The notes beneath the pieces were generated by a model. It worked only from the letters and a program-made list of their open reading frames with translations. It searched no databases and had not been told where the DNA came from. A program made the position numbers and the translations under genes. 64,000 nt of DNA from CAZYFH01 sp964646815 (lineage in GTDB: Bacteria > Acidobacteriota > Vicinamibacteria > Vicinamibacterales > UBA8438), in contig CAZYFH010000001.1 in the NCBI GenBank assembly GCA_964646815.1, positions 124,001 through 188,000 of the forward strand, in the 5' to 3' direction. Of this stretch, positions 32,685 to 41,659 are shown piece by piece (the first letter of the stretch is position 1; every line of letters starts with the position of its first letter).

Positions 32685-35579
32685 TCAAGCTCCGTGACAC
32701 TTCTTGTACTTTTTACCGCTGCCGCAGGGGCACGGGTCGTTCCGTCCGATCTTCGCCGTCTCACGGCGCACCGTCTTCACGGCGGCGTCATCGCCGCCGG
32801 TCCGCGCCGGCCCGGGACCACGCGTCGCGGTCGCGCTGGCGGCGAAGGCTCCGCCAGTGGCGGAGGGGTCGTTCAGCGACACGGGTGTCGCCCTGCGCCT
32901 GGCGGTCTGGGCCGCGCTGGCGCGTCCTCCATCACCTTGTACGACCGGTCGGAGCCGCCAGAGATGGCGGACCGTTTCGTCGTCGATCCGCGCTTTCATG
33001 GCCTGGAACATCGTGAAGCTCTCGCGTTTGTACTCGACGAGGGGATTGCGTTGGCCGTAACCTCTGAGGCCGATCCCCTCCTTGAGATGATCCAGGCCGT
33101 AGAGGTGGTCCTTCCACTGCGAGTCGACGACCTGGAGCATGACGTCGCGCTCGACGCGGCGTAGCACGCTCGCGGCGATGACGTCTTCCTTGTCGGCATA
33201 TTTCTGCTCGACCGCCGCCCACAACGCGCTATGCATCTCCCCGGCGCTTCGATCAGCGAGATCGAGCGCATCAAGCGTGTCGTCGGCGAGGTCGAAGATC
33301 TCGCCGACGCGTTGCTTGAGCGCGGGCGTATCCCAGTCCTCGGGTTCAGTGTCTTCGCCGCAATAGGTCTGGATGTTCTCGTCGACGAGCCCCTCGGCGA
33401 GCGTCATGAGGTAGGCGCGGCTGTCGACCTCTTCATCATCCGCGAGCATCACCGTGCCGTCGAGGAGTTCGCGACGCAACCCGTAGACGTTCTCCCGCTG
33501 CTTGTTCATCACGTCGTCGTATTCCAGCAGGTGCTTGCGGACGGAGAAGTTCTGCGCCTCGACTTGCTTCTGCGCGCGCTCGATTGCTTTGGAGACCATC
33601 TTATGCTCGATCGGAACGCCGTCTTCCATGCCGAGTCGGGTCATGAGCCCTTGAATGCGATCGGACCCGAAGATGCGCATCAGGTCATCCTCGAGCGAGA
33701 GGTAGAAGCGGGATGACCCAGGGTCGCCCTGCCGGCCGGCCCGTCCCCGGAGCTGATTGTCGATGCGGCGAGCTTCGTGACGCTCGGTCCCGATGATATG
33801 AAGACCCCCGGCGGCGATTACCTCTTCGTGCTCCGCGTCGGTCTCGACCTTGAAGTGCGTGAGCAAGCGGTTCCAATCGGCCCGTGGCACCCGGTAGAAT
33901 AGGTCCTGGAAGAAATACACGAACTCCGCGTCGTCGACGAAGCGCTGCACGCCGTCCGGTAGCCGTTCCGCAACCCCCTCGACCAGGGCCTGACGACGCG
34001 CCATATGCTCGGGGTTACCGCCCAGCAGGATGTCGGTGCCCCGACCCGCCATGTTCGTCGCGATCGTCACGGTGCTACGACGTCCGGCCTGTGCCACGAT
34101 CTCGGCCTCTTTCTCGTGGTGTTTGGCGTTTAACACGACGTGCTTGATACCGCGCCGCTTGAGCAAGGTCGAGAGCATCTCCGACTTTTCTATGGAGACG
34201 GTGCCGACCAGGACGGGCCGTCCAGCCTCCTGCTGCTCGAGGATGTCGTCGACGATCGCCGCATACTTCTCCTTGGCAGTCTTGTAGACGGCGTCGGGTT
34301 CCTCGAGCCGCCGGAGGGGCCGGTTCGTGGGCGCGACGAACACGTCGAGGTCGTAGATCTTGGCGAATTCTGGCGCCTCGGTTTCCGCCGTCCCGGTCAT
34401 ACCCGACAGCGTGTCGTATTTGCGGAAGTAATTCTGGAAGGTGATGGTTGCCAGGGTTTGGTTTTCACGTTCGATCTTGACGTTTTCCTTCGCCTCGACC
34501 GCCTGATGGAGTCCGTCGCTCCAGCGGCGCCCCGGCATGAGCCGGCCGGTGAACTCATCGACGATGACGACCTGCCCATCCTTCACCATGTAATCCACGT
34601 CGCGCTCGAAGAGCGTGTGCGCGCGTAGCGCCTGGTTGACGTGGTGCAGCAACGGCATGTTGTCCGGATCGTACAGACCGCCGGGTTGGAGCCGGTTCCC
34701 GAGCAGCCTTTCAGCCTTCGCCATGCCGCTTTCCGTCAGCGCGACCGTCTTGTGCTTCTCGTCCTTGATGAAATCACCCGTGGACTCGAGTTCCTCCCGC
34801 CGCTCCGCCGGCACGTTGCCCTGGGTCACTGCACCGGCCGTCAGTCGGGGCACGATCCGGTCGGCCTCGCCGTAGAGCTCCGTGGACTGCGCGGCGGGGC
34901 CCGATATGATGAGCGGCGTGCGTGCCTCGTCGACCAGGATGCTGTCGACCTCGTCGACGATGGCGAATCGGTGCTCGCGTTGGACGAACTGGGTCGTCTC
35001 GAACTTCATGTTGTCGCGCAGATAGTCGAACCCAAACTCGTTGTTCGTACCGTACGTAATGTCACAGCGATAGGCTGCGTGGCGCTCGGGGTCGCGGAGA
35101 TCATGCTGGATGACGCCGACGCTCATGCCCAGAAAGCGGTAGATGCGCCCCATCCAATCGGAATCGCGGCGGGCAAGATAGTCGTTGACGGTTACAACAT
35201 GTACGCCCTTCCCCTCGAGGGCGTTCAAGTAGGCGGCCAGGGTGGCGACGAGCGTCTTGCCCTCTCCGGTCTTCATCTCGGCGATCTTGCCTCGGTGCAG
35301 CGTCATTCCGCCGATCAGTTGGACGTCGAAGTGCCTCATCTCTAGCACGCGGCGGCCCGCTTCCCGCACGATCGCAAACGCCTCGACCAGGAGGTCGTCC
35401 AAGGTCGCGCCGCGATCGATTTGCTCGCGGAGGGCTGCCGTCCGCGCGCGGAGATCGTCGTCCGACAACGCCCGTGTGGCGCCCTCGCGCTCGTTGATCG
35501 CGACGACGGTGGGCTGCACGCGCTTGAGGTCGCGCGCGTTCTGGGTGCCGAAGACCTTGGCGAGCAGGGTGTCTAGCAT
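32685..35579 (-). CDS. secA: preprotein translocase motor ATPase SecA
   Basis: The protein has 964 aa from the ATG at 35579, giving the usual 'MLDTLLAKVFG' start; GTG 35600 is the alternative. It drives Sec-dependent export at the inner membrane. Visible are the Walker A 'EMKTGEGKTLVATLAAYLNA', Walker B region 'IVDEVDSILVDEARTPLIIS', 'LSGMTGTAETEAPEF', 'ATNMAGRGTDILLGG', 'NQLRGRAGRQGDPGSSRFYL' and the C-terminal SEC-C zinc motif 'NDPCPCGSGKKYKKCHG'. A Pro/Ala-poor variable linker precedes the zinc motif. Together with guaB it forms a minus-strand operon; many exported proteins in this window depend on it. Confidence 0.96.
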   Translation of the reverse strand: MLDTLLAKVFGTQNARDLKRVQPTVVAINEREGATRALSDDDLRARTAALREQIDRGATLDDLLVEAFAIVREAGRRVLEMRHFDVQLIGGMTLHRGKIAEMKTGEGKTLVATLAAYLNALEGKGVHVVTVNDYLARRDSDWMGRIYRFLGMSVGVIQHDLRDPERHAAYRCDITYGTNNEFGFDYLRDNMKFETTQFVQREHRFAIVDEVDSILVDEARTPLIISGPAAQSTELYGEADRIVPRLTAGAVTQGNVPAERREELESTGDFIKDEKHKTVALTESGMAKAERLLGNRLQPGGLYDPDNMPLLHHVNQALRAHTLFERDVDYMVKDGQVVIVDEFTGRLMPGRRWSDGLHQAVEAKENVKIERENQTLATITFQNYFRKYDTLSGMTGTAETEAPEFAKIYDLDVFVAPTNRPLRRLEEPDAVYKTAKEKYAAIVDDILEQQEAGRPVLVGTVSIEKSEMLSTLLKRRGIKHVVLNAKHHEKEAEIVAQAGRRSTVTIATNMAGRGTDILLGGNPEHMARRQALVEGVAERLPDGVQRFVDDAEFVYFFQDLFYRVPRADWNRLLTHFKVETDAEHEEVIAAGGLHIIGTERHEARRIDNQLRGRAGRQGDPGSSRFYLSLEDDLMRIFGSDRIQGLMTRLGMEDGVPIEHKMVSKAIERAQKQVEAQNFSVRKHLLEYDDVMNKQRENVYGLRRELLDGTVMLADDEEVDSRAYLMTLAEGLVDENIQTYCGEDTEPEDWDTPALKQRVGEIFDLADDTLDALDLADRSAGEMHSALWAAVEQKYADKEDVIAASVLRRVERDVMLQVVDSQWKDHLYGLDHLKEGIGLRGYGQRNPLVEYKRESFTMFQAMKARIDDETVRHLWRLRPVVQGDGGRASAAQTARRRATPVSLNDPSATGGAFAASATATRGPGPARTGGDDAAVKTVRRETAKIGRNDPCPCGSGKKYKKCHGA

Positions 35580-35745
35580 CAGGGTGCTGAAGGGTCGCAC
35601 GCATCCGAGTGTGCGGGCAACGCGTCCTTACTAGTTTACGCGACCGTGGATGGCGTCGGGGGGGGCATACGGGAACGCGTCAGGGTCGCACTCTGGGATG
35701 GGGAACCCCTTCGCTTTCAGGAGGCTTGCGACACGAGAGCCGACC

Positions 35746-36175
35746 GTGCGCGACTACCGTCGGTTGGCCCATACGATTCATGCGGTGCACAGTCATTTCG
35801 TCGTGTGCACGAAGGATCGCAAGCCTGTCCTGCAGGGCGACCTCGGCTTGGAGTTTCGCAAGTAGCTTCAGCAACACTGTCGGGGGCGTGACATCGAGAT
35901 TCTGCAGGGGTCCGTCCGGGCGGAGGATGTCCACCTGTTGCTGAGTACCTCGCCGCACTGGTCCCCGCGCCGCGTGATGCAGGCGGTCAAAGGCAAGACG
36001 TCGCATCGAGGGCTGAGGGACAACCTGCGGTTGAAGAAGACGTTCCGGGGGCACGATGTGTGGGCCCGTGGCTCTTTCGTGCGCGCCGCGGCAATGTGAC
36101 GGACGAAACGATCGCCGAGTACATTCGGTGGCAAGGGGCGCCCCGGCGATCGCTGAGCGATATCAGGTGTCCGAG
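35746..36175 (+). pseudogene. IS200-like Y1 transposase TnpA, degenerate
   Basis: From GTG 35746: 'DYRRLAHTIHAVHSHFVVCT', 'KDRKPVLQGDLGLEFRK', an amber stop at 35863-35865, then in the same frame 'GRDIEILQGSVRAEDVHLLL', 'VMQAVKGKTSHRGLRDN' and 'KKTFRGHDVWARGSFV', ending at TGA 36097-36099. The continuation 'RGNVTDETIAEYIRWQGAP' is in another frame. In Y1 HUH transposases the 'HVHLL' segment is part of the HUH metal site and the Tyr in 'YI..Q' is the nucleophile; here the first His of HUH is Asp ('EDVHLLL') and the Tyr is out of frame. The enzyme cannot be active. Confidence 0.8.
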
Positions 36176-36233
36176 CGAGGGCGATGGAGCCTGCCTCGTG
36201 CGGAGAGCCTTCAGTCGACGTTAGTCGAGAATG

Positions 36234-36258
36234 ACTCCCCGCCTGCAGGCGAGGGAGT
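36234..36258 (+). repeat. imperfect palindrome at the right end of the IS200-like relic
   Basis: ACTCCC-CGCCTG is followed directly by CAGGCG-A-GGGAGT. The arms pair perfectly except for one unpaired base (A at 36252 on this strand, T on the complement). Subterminal hairpins with one bulged base are the TnpA recognition sites of IS200/IS605 elements. Confidence 0.65.
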
Positions 36259-36469
36259 TTGGGCTCAAGCTGCTATGCGGGTCAGGTGAGAGTGTCGTAT
36301 TCGTTGTCGACCAACGGCAACGGCCAAACGTTGGGATTGGGGTCAAGTCCCGTCTCGGTGAGGCCGTTATGCGGCTCGCACCGAATACGATGCCAGCGCG
36401 CGTTGGTGACGATTAAGGCGCGCGCTCAGGGCGCCCATGGAGCGGCGCGCGGAGTTTCAGGACGATACG

Positions 36470-37363
36470 CTAGTTTGCCGAGACAGGTCGCGATTCGGGA
36501 AGGAGACGCAGCGGGTTGATGGTCCGACCGTTGGCCCAGACCTCGTAGTGCACATGATAGCCAGTGGCCCGGCCGGTCGCGCCGACATAGCCGATGAGGT
36601 CACCCCGACCCACGGTGTCGCCTCGACCAACGGCGAACTCGGCGAGGTGTCCGTAGCGAGTGTTGAGACCGAACCCGTGATCGATCTCGACCAGGTTGCC
36701 GTAGTTGCCGCTCCGGCTGGCGGCGCGGACCCGCCCAAGCGCTGTCGCATAAACGGGTTGGCCACGGCGGGTGGAGATGTCGACCGCCGGGTGAAACTCG
36801 CGCTCACCAGTGAAGGGGTCGCTCCGATAACCGTACGCTGCCGAGAGCCATCCGTCGGCTGGCCATATCGTCGGAGTGGCCTCCGCAAGCGCCTCGCGTT
36901 GCGCGACGCCACGCTGCACAACCCGAAGGCGATGATCTAGGGTCCCGAGGAGATCACTCAGCAGACCAAAAGTGCGGCTCGGTGCCTCGCCAGCGGCTCC
37001 AGCGCGGCCAACGGCGGCGACGCGCAACGGTTTGGGTAAACGGTCCACCAACGGTGTGACGCCGGCACCGCGACCGATGCGAGCCGAGAGGTTGGTGATG
37101 GCGAGCTGGAGCGAGGCGATGTTGCCGGTGAGTTCCGTGGTGGATGCCCGATAGCTTGAATTCTCGAGTTCGAGCCGTGCGTTCTGTAGCTGCAAGCGGC
37201 CGATCTCGGCGTGCGCGGACCAGCGTGCGTGGAGCGTCCACCCGATCGGAAGAGCCAAGATGACGGCGACCACCGCAGCCGCCGGGCGCACACGCAATGT
37301 GAAGCGGTGGATGATACCGCTGGCGCGGTCCGCAACGATGAACGAATAGCGTCTCGGGAGCAT
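36470..37363 (-). CDS. M23-family (LytM-type) peptidoglycan endopeptidase, membrane-anchored
   Basis: The protein has 297 aa. A basic N-terminus and one membrane segment ('AAAVVAVILALPIGWTL', about residues 28-45) are followed by a coiled-coil (IGRLQLQNARLELEN ... NIASLQLAITNLSARI), then the C-terminal LytM domain. Zinc-site residues are visible: the H-x3-D of 'EFHPAVDISTRRGQPVYA', and the H-x-H of 'GRATGYHVHYEVWANGR', with 'GNYGNLVEIDHGFGLNTRYG' between. It probably cuts cross-bridges in the periplasm or regulates amidases, as EnvC/NlpD-like coiled-coil LytM proteins do; the complete zinc site favours a real enzyme. An A/T-rich leader (37385-37412) precedes it. Confidence 0.9.
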   Translation of the reverse strand: MLPRRYSFIVADRASGIIHRFTLRVRPAAAVVAVILALPIGWTLHARWSAHAEIGRLQLQNARLELENSSYRASTTELTGNIASLQLAITNLSARIGRGAGVTPLVDRLPKPLRVAAVGRAGAAGEAPSRTFGLLSDLLGTLDHRLRVVQRGVAQREALAEATPTIWPADGWLSAAYGYRSDPFTGEREFHPAVDISTRRGQPVYATALGRVRAASRSGNYGNLVEIDHGFGLNTRYGHLAEFAVGRGDTVGRGDLIGYVGATGRATGYHVHYEVWANGRTINPLRLLPESRPVSAN

Positions 37364-37477
37364 GCCCGGTTACGTGCAGAACCGCAAAAAATCGAAAAAT
37401 TTTACCATACTTAGGCGGATGCCGTGCTTCGGATGTCCCAATGGCGGATATGAGACGAACGTTGATCGCCGCGGGTT

Positions 37478-38660
37478 CTAGCTGCGTTCGGGCATCCGGG
37501 ACTGCATGGCTTCGGCCACGTGCAACGCATCGACCGGATCGCTGCCGCGAGGTCGCCGATCGTCCGAGCGCTTTCGGCACCCGGTCGTAGCTGCGCGTAC
37601 TCAGTGGGAGTCGCCGTGCCGCGGAGGTATGGAGATGCATCCTCTCCTTGTCGAGGGCGCAGTGACGGCGCAGCTCAGGGTCAGCGAGATCCGCGTTGAC
37701 ACGTTGCCCCTGGCCGAATCGCGCCGCCTGACGCGCCCGCGCCGCAGAGATCCGCATGCGAAACGACAGCGAGATCGCTCCCCCGTAGGTGCACCGACTA
37801 GTTCCGCGATGGAGAATGCCAGCAATTCGACGACGAAGAGGTCGAGACGGTCGAGCAGCGGTCTCGACATCTGGCTCTGGTATCGCTCGACCTGGAGCGG
37901 TGTGCAGTGGCAGGGTCGGCGACGGTCGCCGCATGGGCACGGATTCATCGCGCCCACGAGCAGAAATCGAGCTGGGAAACTGATGGTGCGGGCGGCGCGT
38001 GAGATTCGCACGACGCCCTCTTCGAGCGGTTCACGCAACGCCTCGAGCGGCCGCCGCTCGAACTCGAGCATCTCATCGAAAAAAATGAACGCCGTTGTGG
38101 GCAAGATTTGCAGGGTAGCGTCCGCTGCCGACAAGCGCGGCGCCCGACACGGTGTGTGATGTGGCGCGCGAAAGGGACGACCGGTCAGCAGGCCCGTCGA
38201 CTGCACCAGCAGTCCCGCCACGGAATGGATCGACCTGGTCGCAACGGCTTCGTCGAAGCTTGGTGTTCACAGGAGATCTGGGATGCGCCGCGCGAGCAGT
38301 GTCTTGCGCGATCCCGGCGGGCCGACGAGGCGGAGATTGTGTCGTCCGGCGGCGGCCACTTCGAGAGCACTTCGCGCGACGAGTTGGGCATTCACCTCGG
38401 ACACGTCGGCCACCTCACCGTTTGCCGGCTGTGCAAGGACCGGTACGACAGGCCGTGCAGCGGCCGGCGCCCGGACGGCGAGGACCTCGAGCGTGTTAGC
38501 GAGTTCATCCGCCGGGCCGATCTCGAGGCCTGGCACGACCGCTGCTTCCAGGGCGTTCGCGGCGGGAAGCACCAGGCGGATGATCGAACACGATGCCGGG
38601 CAATGAGGGAGCAAGGGACGCACCCGCGGTTCGCGCGGCGGCGGGCGTGGCGGCACTAGT
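37478..38660 (-). pseudogene. comM: comM (YifB, Mg-chelatase-like AAA+ helicase), degenerate
   Basis: Fragments of ComM in the correct order but different frames are seen on the minus strand: 'LVLPAANALEAAVVPGLEIG', the P-loop region 'LRLVGPPGSRKTLLARRIPD' (about 38300), 'RPFRAPHHT', 'ALVGSGRYPANLAHNGVHFF', 'LEFERRPLEALREPLEEGVV', 'FPARFLLVGAMNPCPCGDRR', 'RYQSQMSRPLLDRLDLFVVE', 'RLPLSTRSYDRVPKALG' and 'VDALHVAEAMQSRMPERS' with the stop at 37478. The Walker A Gly before Lys is Arg (GSRKT). The N-terminal S5-like domain (about 110 residues) is missing. ComM is the branch-migration helicase of natural transformation; it cannot function here. Confidence 0.85.
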
Positions 38661-38811
38661 GCCGGGCGAGCGATGGGAACCCTGCCATGCGGTTGCGCGA
38701 CCCGCGACCCGCGACGCACGAACTGCGCGCTACCAGACTCCCAACAGGTGGGCCGGTCCGGCCGAGTATGGCGGGTATGATGTAGGCCGCCCGTTGCCCG
38801 ATCTGAGCCGA

Positions 38812-39489
38812 ATGCGGTTGTCGATCATCATTCCGGTGTTCAATGAGTGCTCCACGATCCGAACGGTGCTGGAGCGCGTGGCTGCCGTCGATCTCGACCC
38901 CGAGGTGATCGTCGTCGACGACGGCTCCACCGATGGGACGCGCGATGTGCTGGCGGAGCTGGACGGCCATGGACCGACCGTCATCCTCCACGACACGAAC
39001 CGGGGAAAGGGGGCCGCGCTGCAGACCGGTATCCAGCACGTTACGGGCGACTACGTGATCGTCCAGGACGCGGACCTCGAGTACGACCCGGCGGACTACC
39101 ACAAGCTCCTGGCTGTGGCGTACGAACGACGGGCGGACGTGGTGTATGGCTCGCGTCTGGCGGATGCGCGTCCCTCGATGTCTCTGCGTCACTGGGTCGG
39201 CAATCGGATCCTGACCGGAATCACAAATCTTCTCTATCGGTCGGCGCTCACCGATATGGAAACGTGCTATAAGCTGCTTCGCCGGAGTGTGCTTGCCGAC
39301 ATCGACATCGTCTCGAATCACTTCAATGTCGAACCGGAGATCACGGCGAAACTGCTCAAGCGTGGCTTCGTTATCCACGAGGTCCCTATCAGCTTCGCGG
39401 GTCGGAGCCTTGCCGAAGGCAAGAAGATCCGCATAGTGGACTTCGTGTCGGCTATTTGGACGCTTGTCAGATACCGGGTGTCGGCGTAG
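38812..39489 (+). CDS. family 2 glycosyltransferase (polyprenyl-phosphate mannosyl/glucosyltransferase-like)
   Basis: The protein has 225 aa from the ATG at 38812. The GT-A fold motifs are complete: 'LSIIIPVFNECSTIRTVLER', 'VIVVDDGSTDGTRDVL', 'NRGKGAALQTGIQHVTGDYV', 'QDADLEYDPADY' (D-x-D metal site) and 'LTDMETCYKLLRR', ending 'EGKKIRIVDFVSAIW'. It has no C-terminal membrane helices, like DPM1-type dolichol-phosphate mannose synthases. It probably transfers a sugar from NDP-sugar to polyprenyl phosphate on the inner face of the membrane. No partner flippase or acceptor enzyme is nearby. It starts 150 nt past the comM relic's recognisable 5' part. Confidence 0.88.
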   Translation: MRLSIIIPVFNECSTIRTVLERVAAVDLDPEVIVVDDGSTDGTRDVLAELDGHGPTVILHDTNRGKGAALQTGIQHVTGDYVIVQDADLEYDPADYHKLLAVAYERRADVVYGSRLADARPSMSLRHWVGNRILTGITNLLYRSALTDMETCYKLLRRSVLADIDIVSNHFNVEPEITAKLLKRGFVIHEVPISFAGRSLAEGKKIRIVDFVSAIWTLVRYRVSA

Positions 39490-39492
39490 TCG

Positions 39493-41211
39493 TCAGTGCC
39501 CCGTCAGCCCCGCCTCCACGAATACGCCGTGCGACGTGCCGAGATCTTGCGCCAACGGGGTGACGATCGTCCGCTCGTCGATTAGGATTGAGCGCTCCTC
39601 GTCGATCGCGGCACGGACATCCGTCTCGCACACAAATGCCGCCGGTGCGGCGGGCGGGGTCGGTGACGAGATCGCCGACGGGGCAGGGGTGCGACTCGGT
39701 GCCGAGCTGAGCGCGCCACGCGCAGCGAGGAAGCCGTCGATGCGCGTGGCGAGTACCTGCGGAATGAGCGTCGGTGGTGGGGAACGACGCGGCGCGGCCG
39801 GAAGGCGACGCGCAGTCGGTGCCTCAGGGGTCGTGCGTCGTGGCGCCGGGCGCGTCTCGTACGCGACGCGCTTGATGTTCAGCAAGTGCCGCGGCGTGAT
39901 GTTGTCAGACGTGATGTTGCCGCCGTGGCCGCCGCACCCGAGCGTCATTGCTGGTTCGAGGCCCGTCGTCAGGCCGATCGAGCCAAGCGTCGTTGACGTG
40001 TTGACCACGATCCGAAATGCCGGCTTCTTCAAGCCGAACTCAAGGACGATTGCATCGTCGCGAGAGTGGATGGCCATCGTGTGACCTAGGCCGCCGTATC
40101 CGAGAATATCCTTGCAGCGCGCGCAGCCGGCGCGCCAGTCGTCGACCACGTAAAACGACAGTACCGGACAGAGCTTCTCGATCGACAATGGAAAATCGCG
40201 TCCGACACCAGCGAGAGGCGCAATCAGCACCCGTGTCTCGGGCTGCACGTCGATGCCTGTATGGCGGGCAATCTCGCGGGCGGTCTTGCCGACGAGCGCC
40301 GGATTGGGGAGTCGTTGCGGAGTCACGAGGGCCGCCGCGACGGCGGTGCTCTCCGACTCGCCCATGAAGTATCCACCGGCGGACTGAAACGCGCGCCGCA
40401 CGTCGTCTGCAATGGCGGCGTCCACGACGACCGAGTTCTCGGCGGAGCACAACACGCCGTTGTCGAAGGTCTTTCCGGTCATGATGTCGTCGACGGCCTT
40501 CGATACGTCCGCTGACCGCTCGATATAGGCAGGCGCGTTGCCTGGTCCGACGCCATATGCCGGCTTGCCCGCGGAGTACGCTGCTCGGACGAGTCCGAGC
40601 CCGCCGGTCGCGAGAATGACGGCGATCTCGCGCCGCTTCATGAGGGCCTGGGTGCCGGCGAGCGTCACGGTCGCTATGCAGCCGATTGCCCCATCCGGCA
40701 GACCGGCGGACGTGCCTGCACGTGACATCAGCTCGACCGTACGGGTGATGCAGTCGACAGCCGCGGGATGCGGGCTGACCACGATGGCGCAGCGCGCCTT
40801 GATTGCGATCAGGAGCTTGTAGATGGCGGTCGACGTCGGATTCGTGGATGGCACGATTGCCCCGACGACGCCGAACGGCTCCGCGATCTCCACCACGCGC
40901 CGGTCGTTGTGCCGGGCTATAATCCCGACCGTTGCCATCGGGCGGATAAAGTCGTGTACGGTGCGGGCCGCGAAGAGGTTCTTCTGGACCTTATCGGCGA
41001 CGACCCCATACCCGGTTTCCTCGACGGCCGCCGCGGCGAGCGGTTCGGCCTGGTCGGCGGCGGCAACGGCCATCGCGCTGACGATCGCGTCGACCTGGGC
41101 CTGCGTCAACTCCGCCAGGCGGTGCTGGGCCAGTTGCGCTCGCTCGGCGAGGTGGGTCGCCTCTCGAACAGCGAGGTCATCTCGGTCGGATGCGGCCGTC
41201 AGGTCAGCCAT
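39493..41211 (-). CDS. BMC-associated acylating aldehyde dehydrogenase (EutE/PduP-like) with long C-terminal tail
   Basis: The protein has 572 aa, about 90-100 longer than typical EutE/PduP. The ALDH core shows 'EPFGVVGAIVPSTNPTSTAI', 'AIVVSPHPAA', 'ILATGGLGLVRAAYSAGKPA', 'YGVGPGNAPAYIE' and the catalytic Cys in 'DNGVLCSAENSVVV'. These belong to CoA-acylating dehydrogenases of microcompartments. After 'LLNIKRVAYE' comes a Pro/Ala/Arg-rich linker, a short amphipathic-looking stretch ('TLIPQVLATRIDGFLAAR'), another Pro/Ala linker, and an end domain with 'FVCETDVRAAID' and 'DERTIVTPLAQDLGTSHGVF'. That end resembles the 'ITPSARD-L' motif of EutT/PduO-type BMC proteins. The BMC-H gene precedes it by 45 nt. 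It likely converts a short aldehyde to acyl-CoA inside a shell. Confidence 0.88.
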   Translation of the reverse strand: MADLTAASDRDDLAVREATHLAERAQLAQHRLAELTQAQVDAIVSAMAVAAADQAEPLAAAAVEETGYGVVADKVQKNLFAARTVHDFIRPMATVGIIARHNDRRVVEIAEPFGVVGAIVPSTNPTSTAIYKLLIAIKARCAIVVSPHPAAVDCITRTVELMSRAGTSAGLPDGAIGCIATVTLAGTQALMKRREIAVILATGGLGLVRAAYSAGKPAYGVGPGNAPAYIERSADVSKAVDDIMTGKTFDNGVLCSAENSVVVDAAIADDVRRAFQSAGGYFMGESESTAVAAALVTPQRLPNPALVGKTAREIARHTGIDVQPETRVLIAPLAGVGRDFPLSIEKLCPVLSFYVVDDWRAGCARCKDILGYGGLGHTMAIHSRDDAIVLEFGLKKPAFRIVVNTSTTLGSIGLTTGLEPAMTLGCGGHGGNITSDNITPRHLLNIKRVAYETRPAPRRTTPEAPTARRLPAAPRRSPPPTLIPQVLATRIDGFLAARGALSSAPSRTPAPSAISSPTPPAAPAAFVCETDVRAAIDEERSILIDERTIVTPLAQDLGTSHGVFVEAGLTGH

Positions 41212-41256
41212 GCGAGCGTAGGGACTGCCGGACGCGGGTGGCGATTCGCTCGGCCG

Positions 41257-41541
41257 CTACGCGTCCTTGGTCGCGGGGAGTATCTGTTCGACTTCGTTGT
41301 GCGGTAATGGGATGACGTGCACCGACACAAGCTCGCCGACACGCCGAGCCGCTGCGGCCCCGGCGTCGATCGCCGCCTGGACGGCGCCGACATCGCCGCG
41401 GACCATCACGGTGACGTAGCCGGAGCCGATGTACTCTTTTCCGATGAGCAGCACGTTGGCGGCCTTGACCATCGCATCGGCGGCCTCAATCGAGCCGATC
41501 AAACCTTTCGTCTCGATCATGCCAAGCGCTTCGAGTGTCAT
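41257..41541 (-). CDS. bacterial microcompartment hexameric shell protein (BMC-H, PduA/EutM type)
   Basis: The protein has 94 aa, the normal length. It is a single BMC domain: 'ALGMIETKGLIGSIEAADAM', 'VKAANVLLIGKEYIGSGYVT' (the GSG pore loop), 'VMVRGDVGAVQAAIDAGAAA', then 'RVGELVSVHVIPLPHNEVEQ' and a short tail. It assembles into hexamers that tile the facets of a protein shell. It is the first gene of a two-gene minus-strand unit with the aldehyde dehydrogenase. No vertex protein (BMC-P/EutN), BMC-T or signature enzyme is encoded in the window, so this is a satellite locus of a larger system elsewhere, or a minimal one. Confidence 0.95.
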   Translation of the reverse strand: MTLEALGMIETKGLIGSIEAADAMVKAANVLLIGKEYIGSGYVTVMVRGDVGAVQAAIDAGAAAARRVGELVSVHVIPLPHNEVEQILPATKDA

Positions 41542-41659
41542 GAGACGTGAGCTCCCACGGGTGGGAAGGATGAGCCCTGTGCGCGAGCAAAACGCATCGG
41601 AACCGTAGCATATTGCATTCGCGTCGGCAACACGCTAGTGTCCCCGCGTGGCGCACTGG

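Larger units (their letters stand above)
35690..36258 (+). mobile_element. IS200/IS605-like element relic
   Basis: The unit comprises a broken TnpA-type transposase gene and, at its right end, an imperfect palindrome (36234-36258) of the kind that forms the recognition hairpin of IS200/IS605 elements. A smaller inverted repeat (GGGG-AA-CCCC, about 35701-35709) lies near the left end. No tnpB is present. Exact ends cannot be fixed because this group leaves no target-site duplication or terminal inverted repeats. REP-associated (RAYT-like) ancestry is the alternative. Confidence 0.6.
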
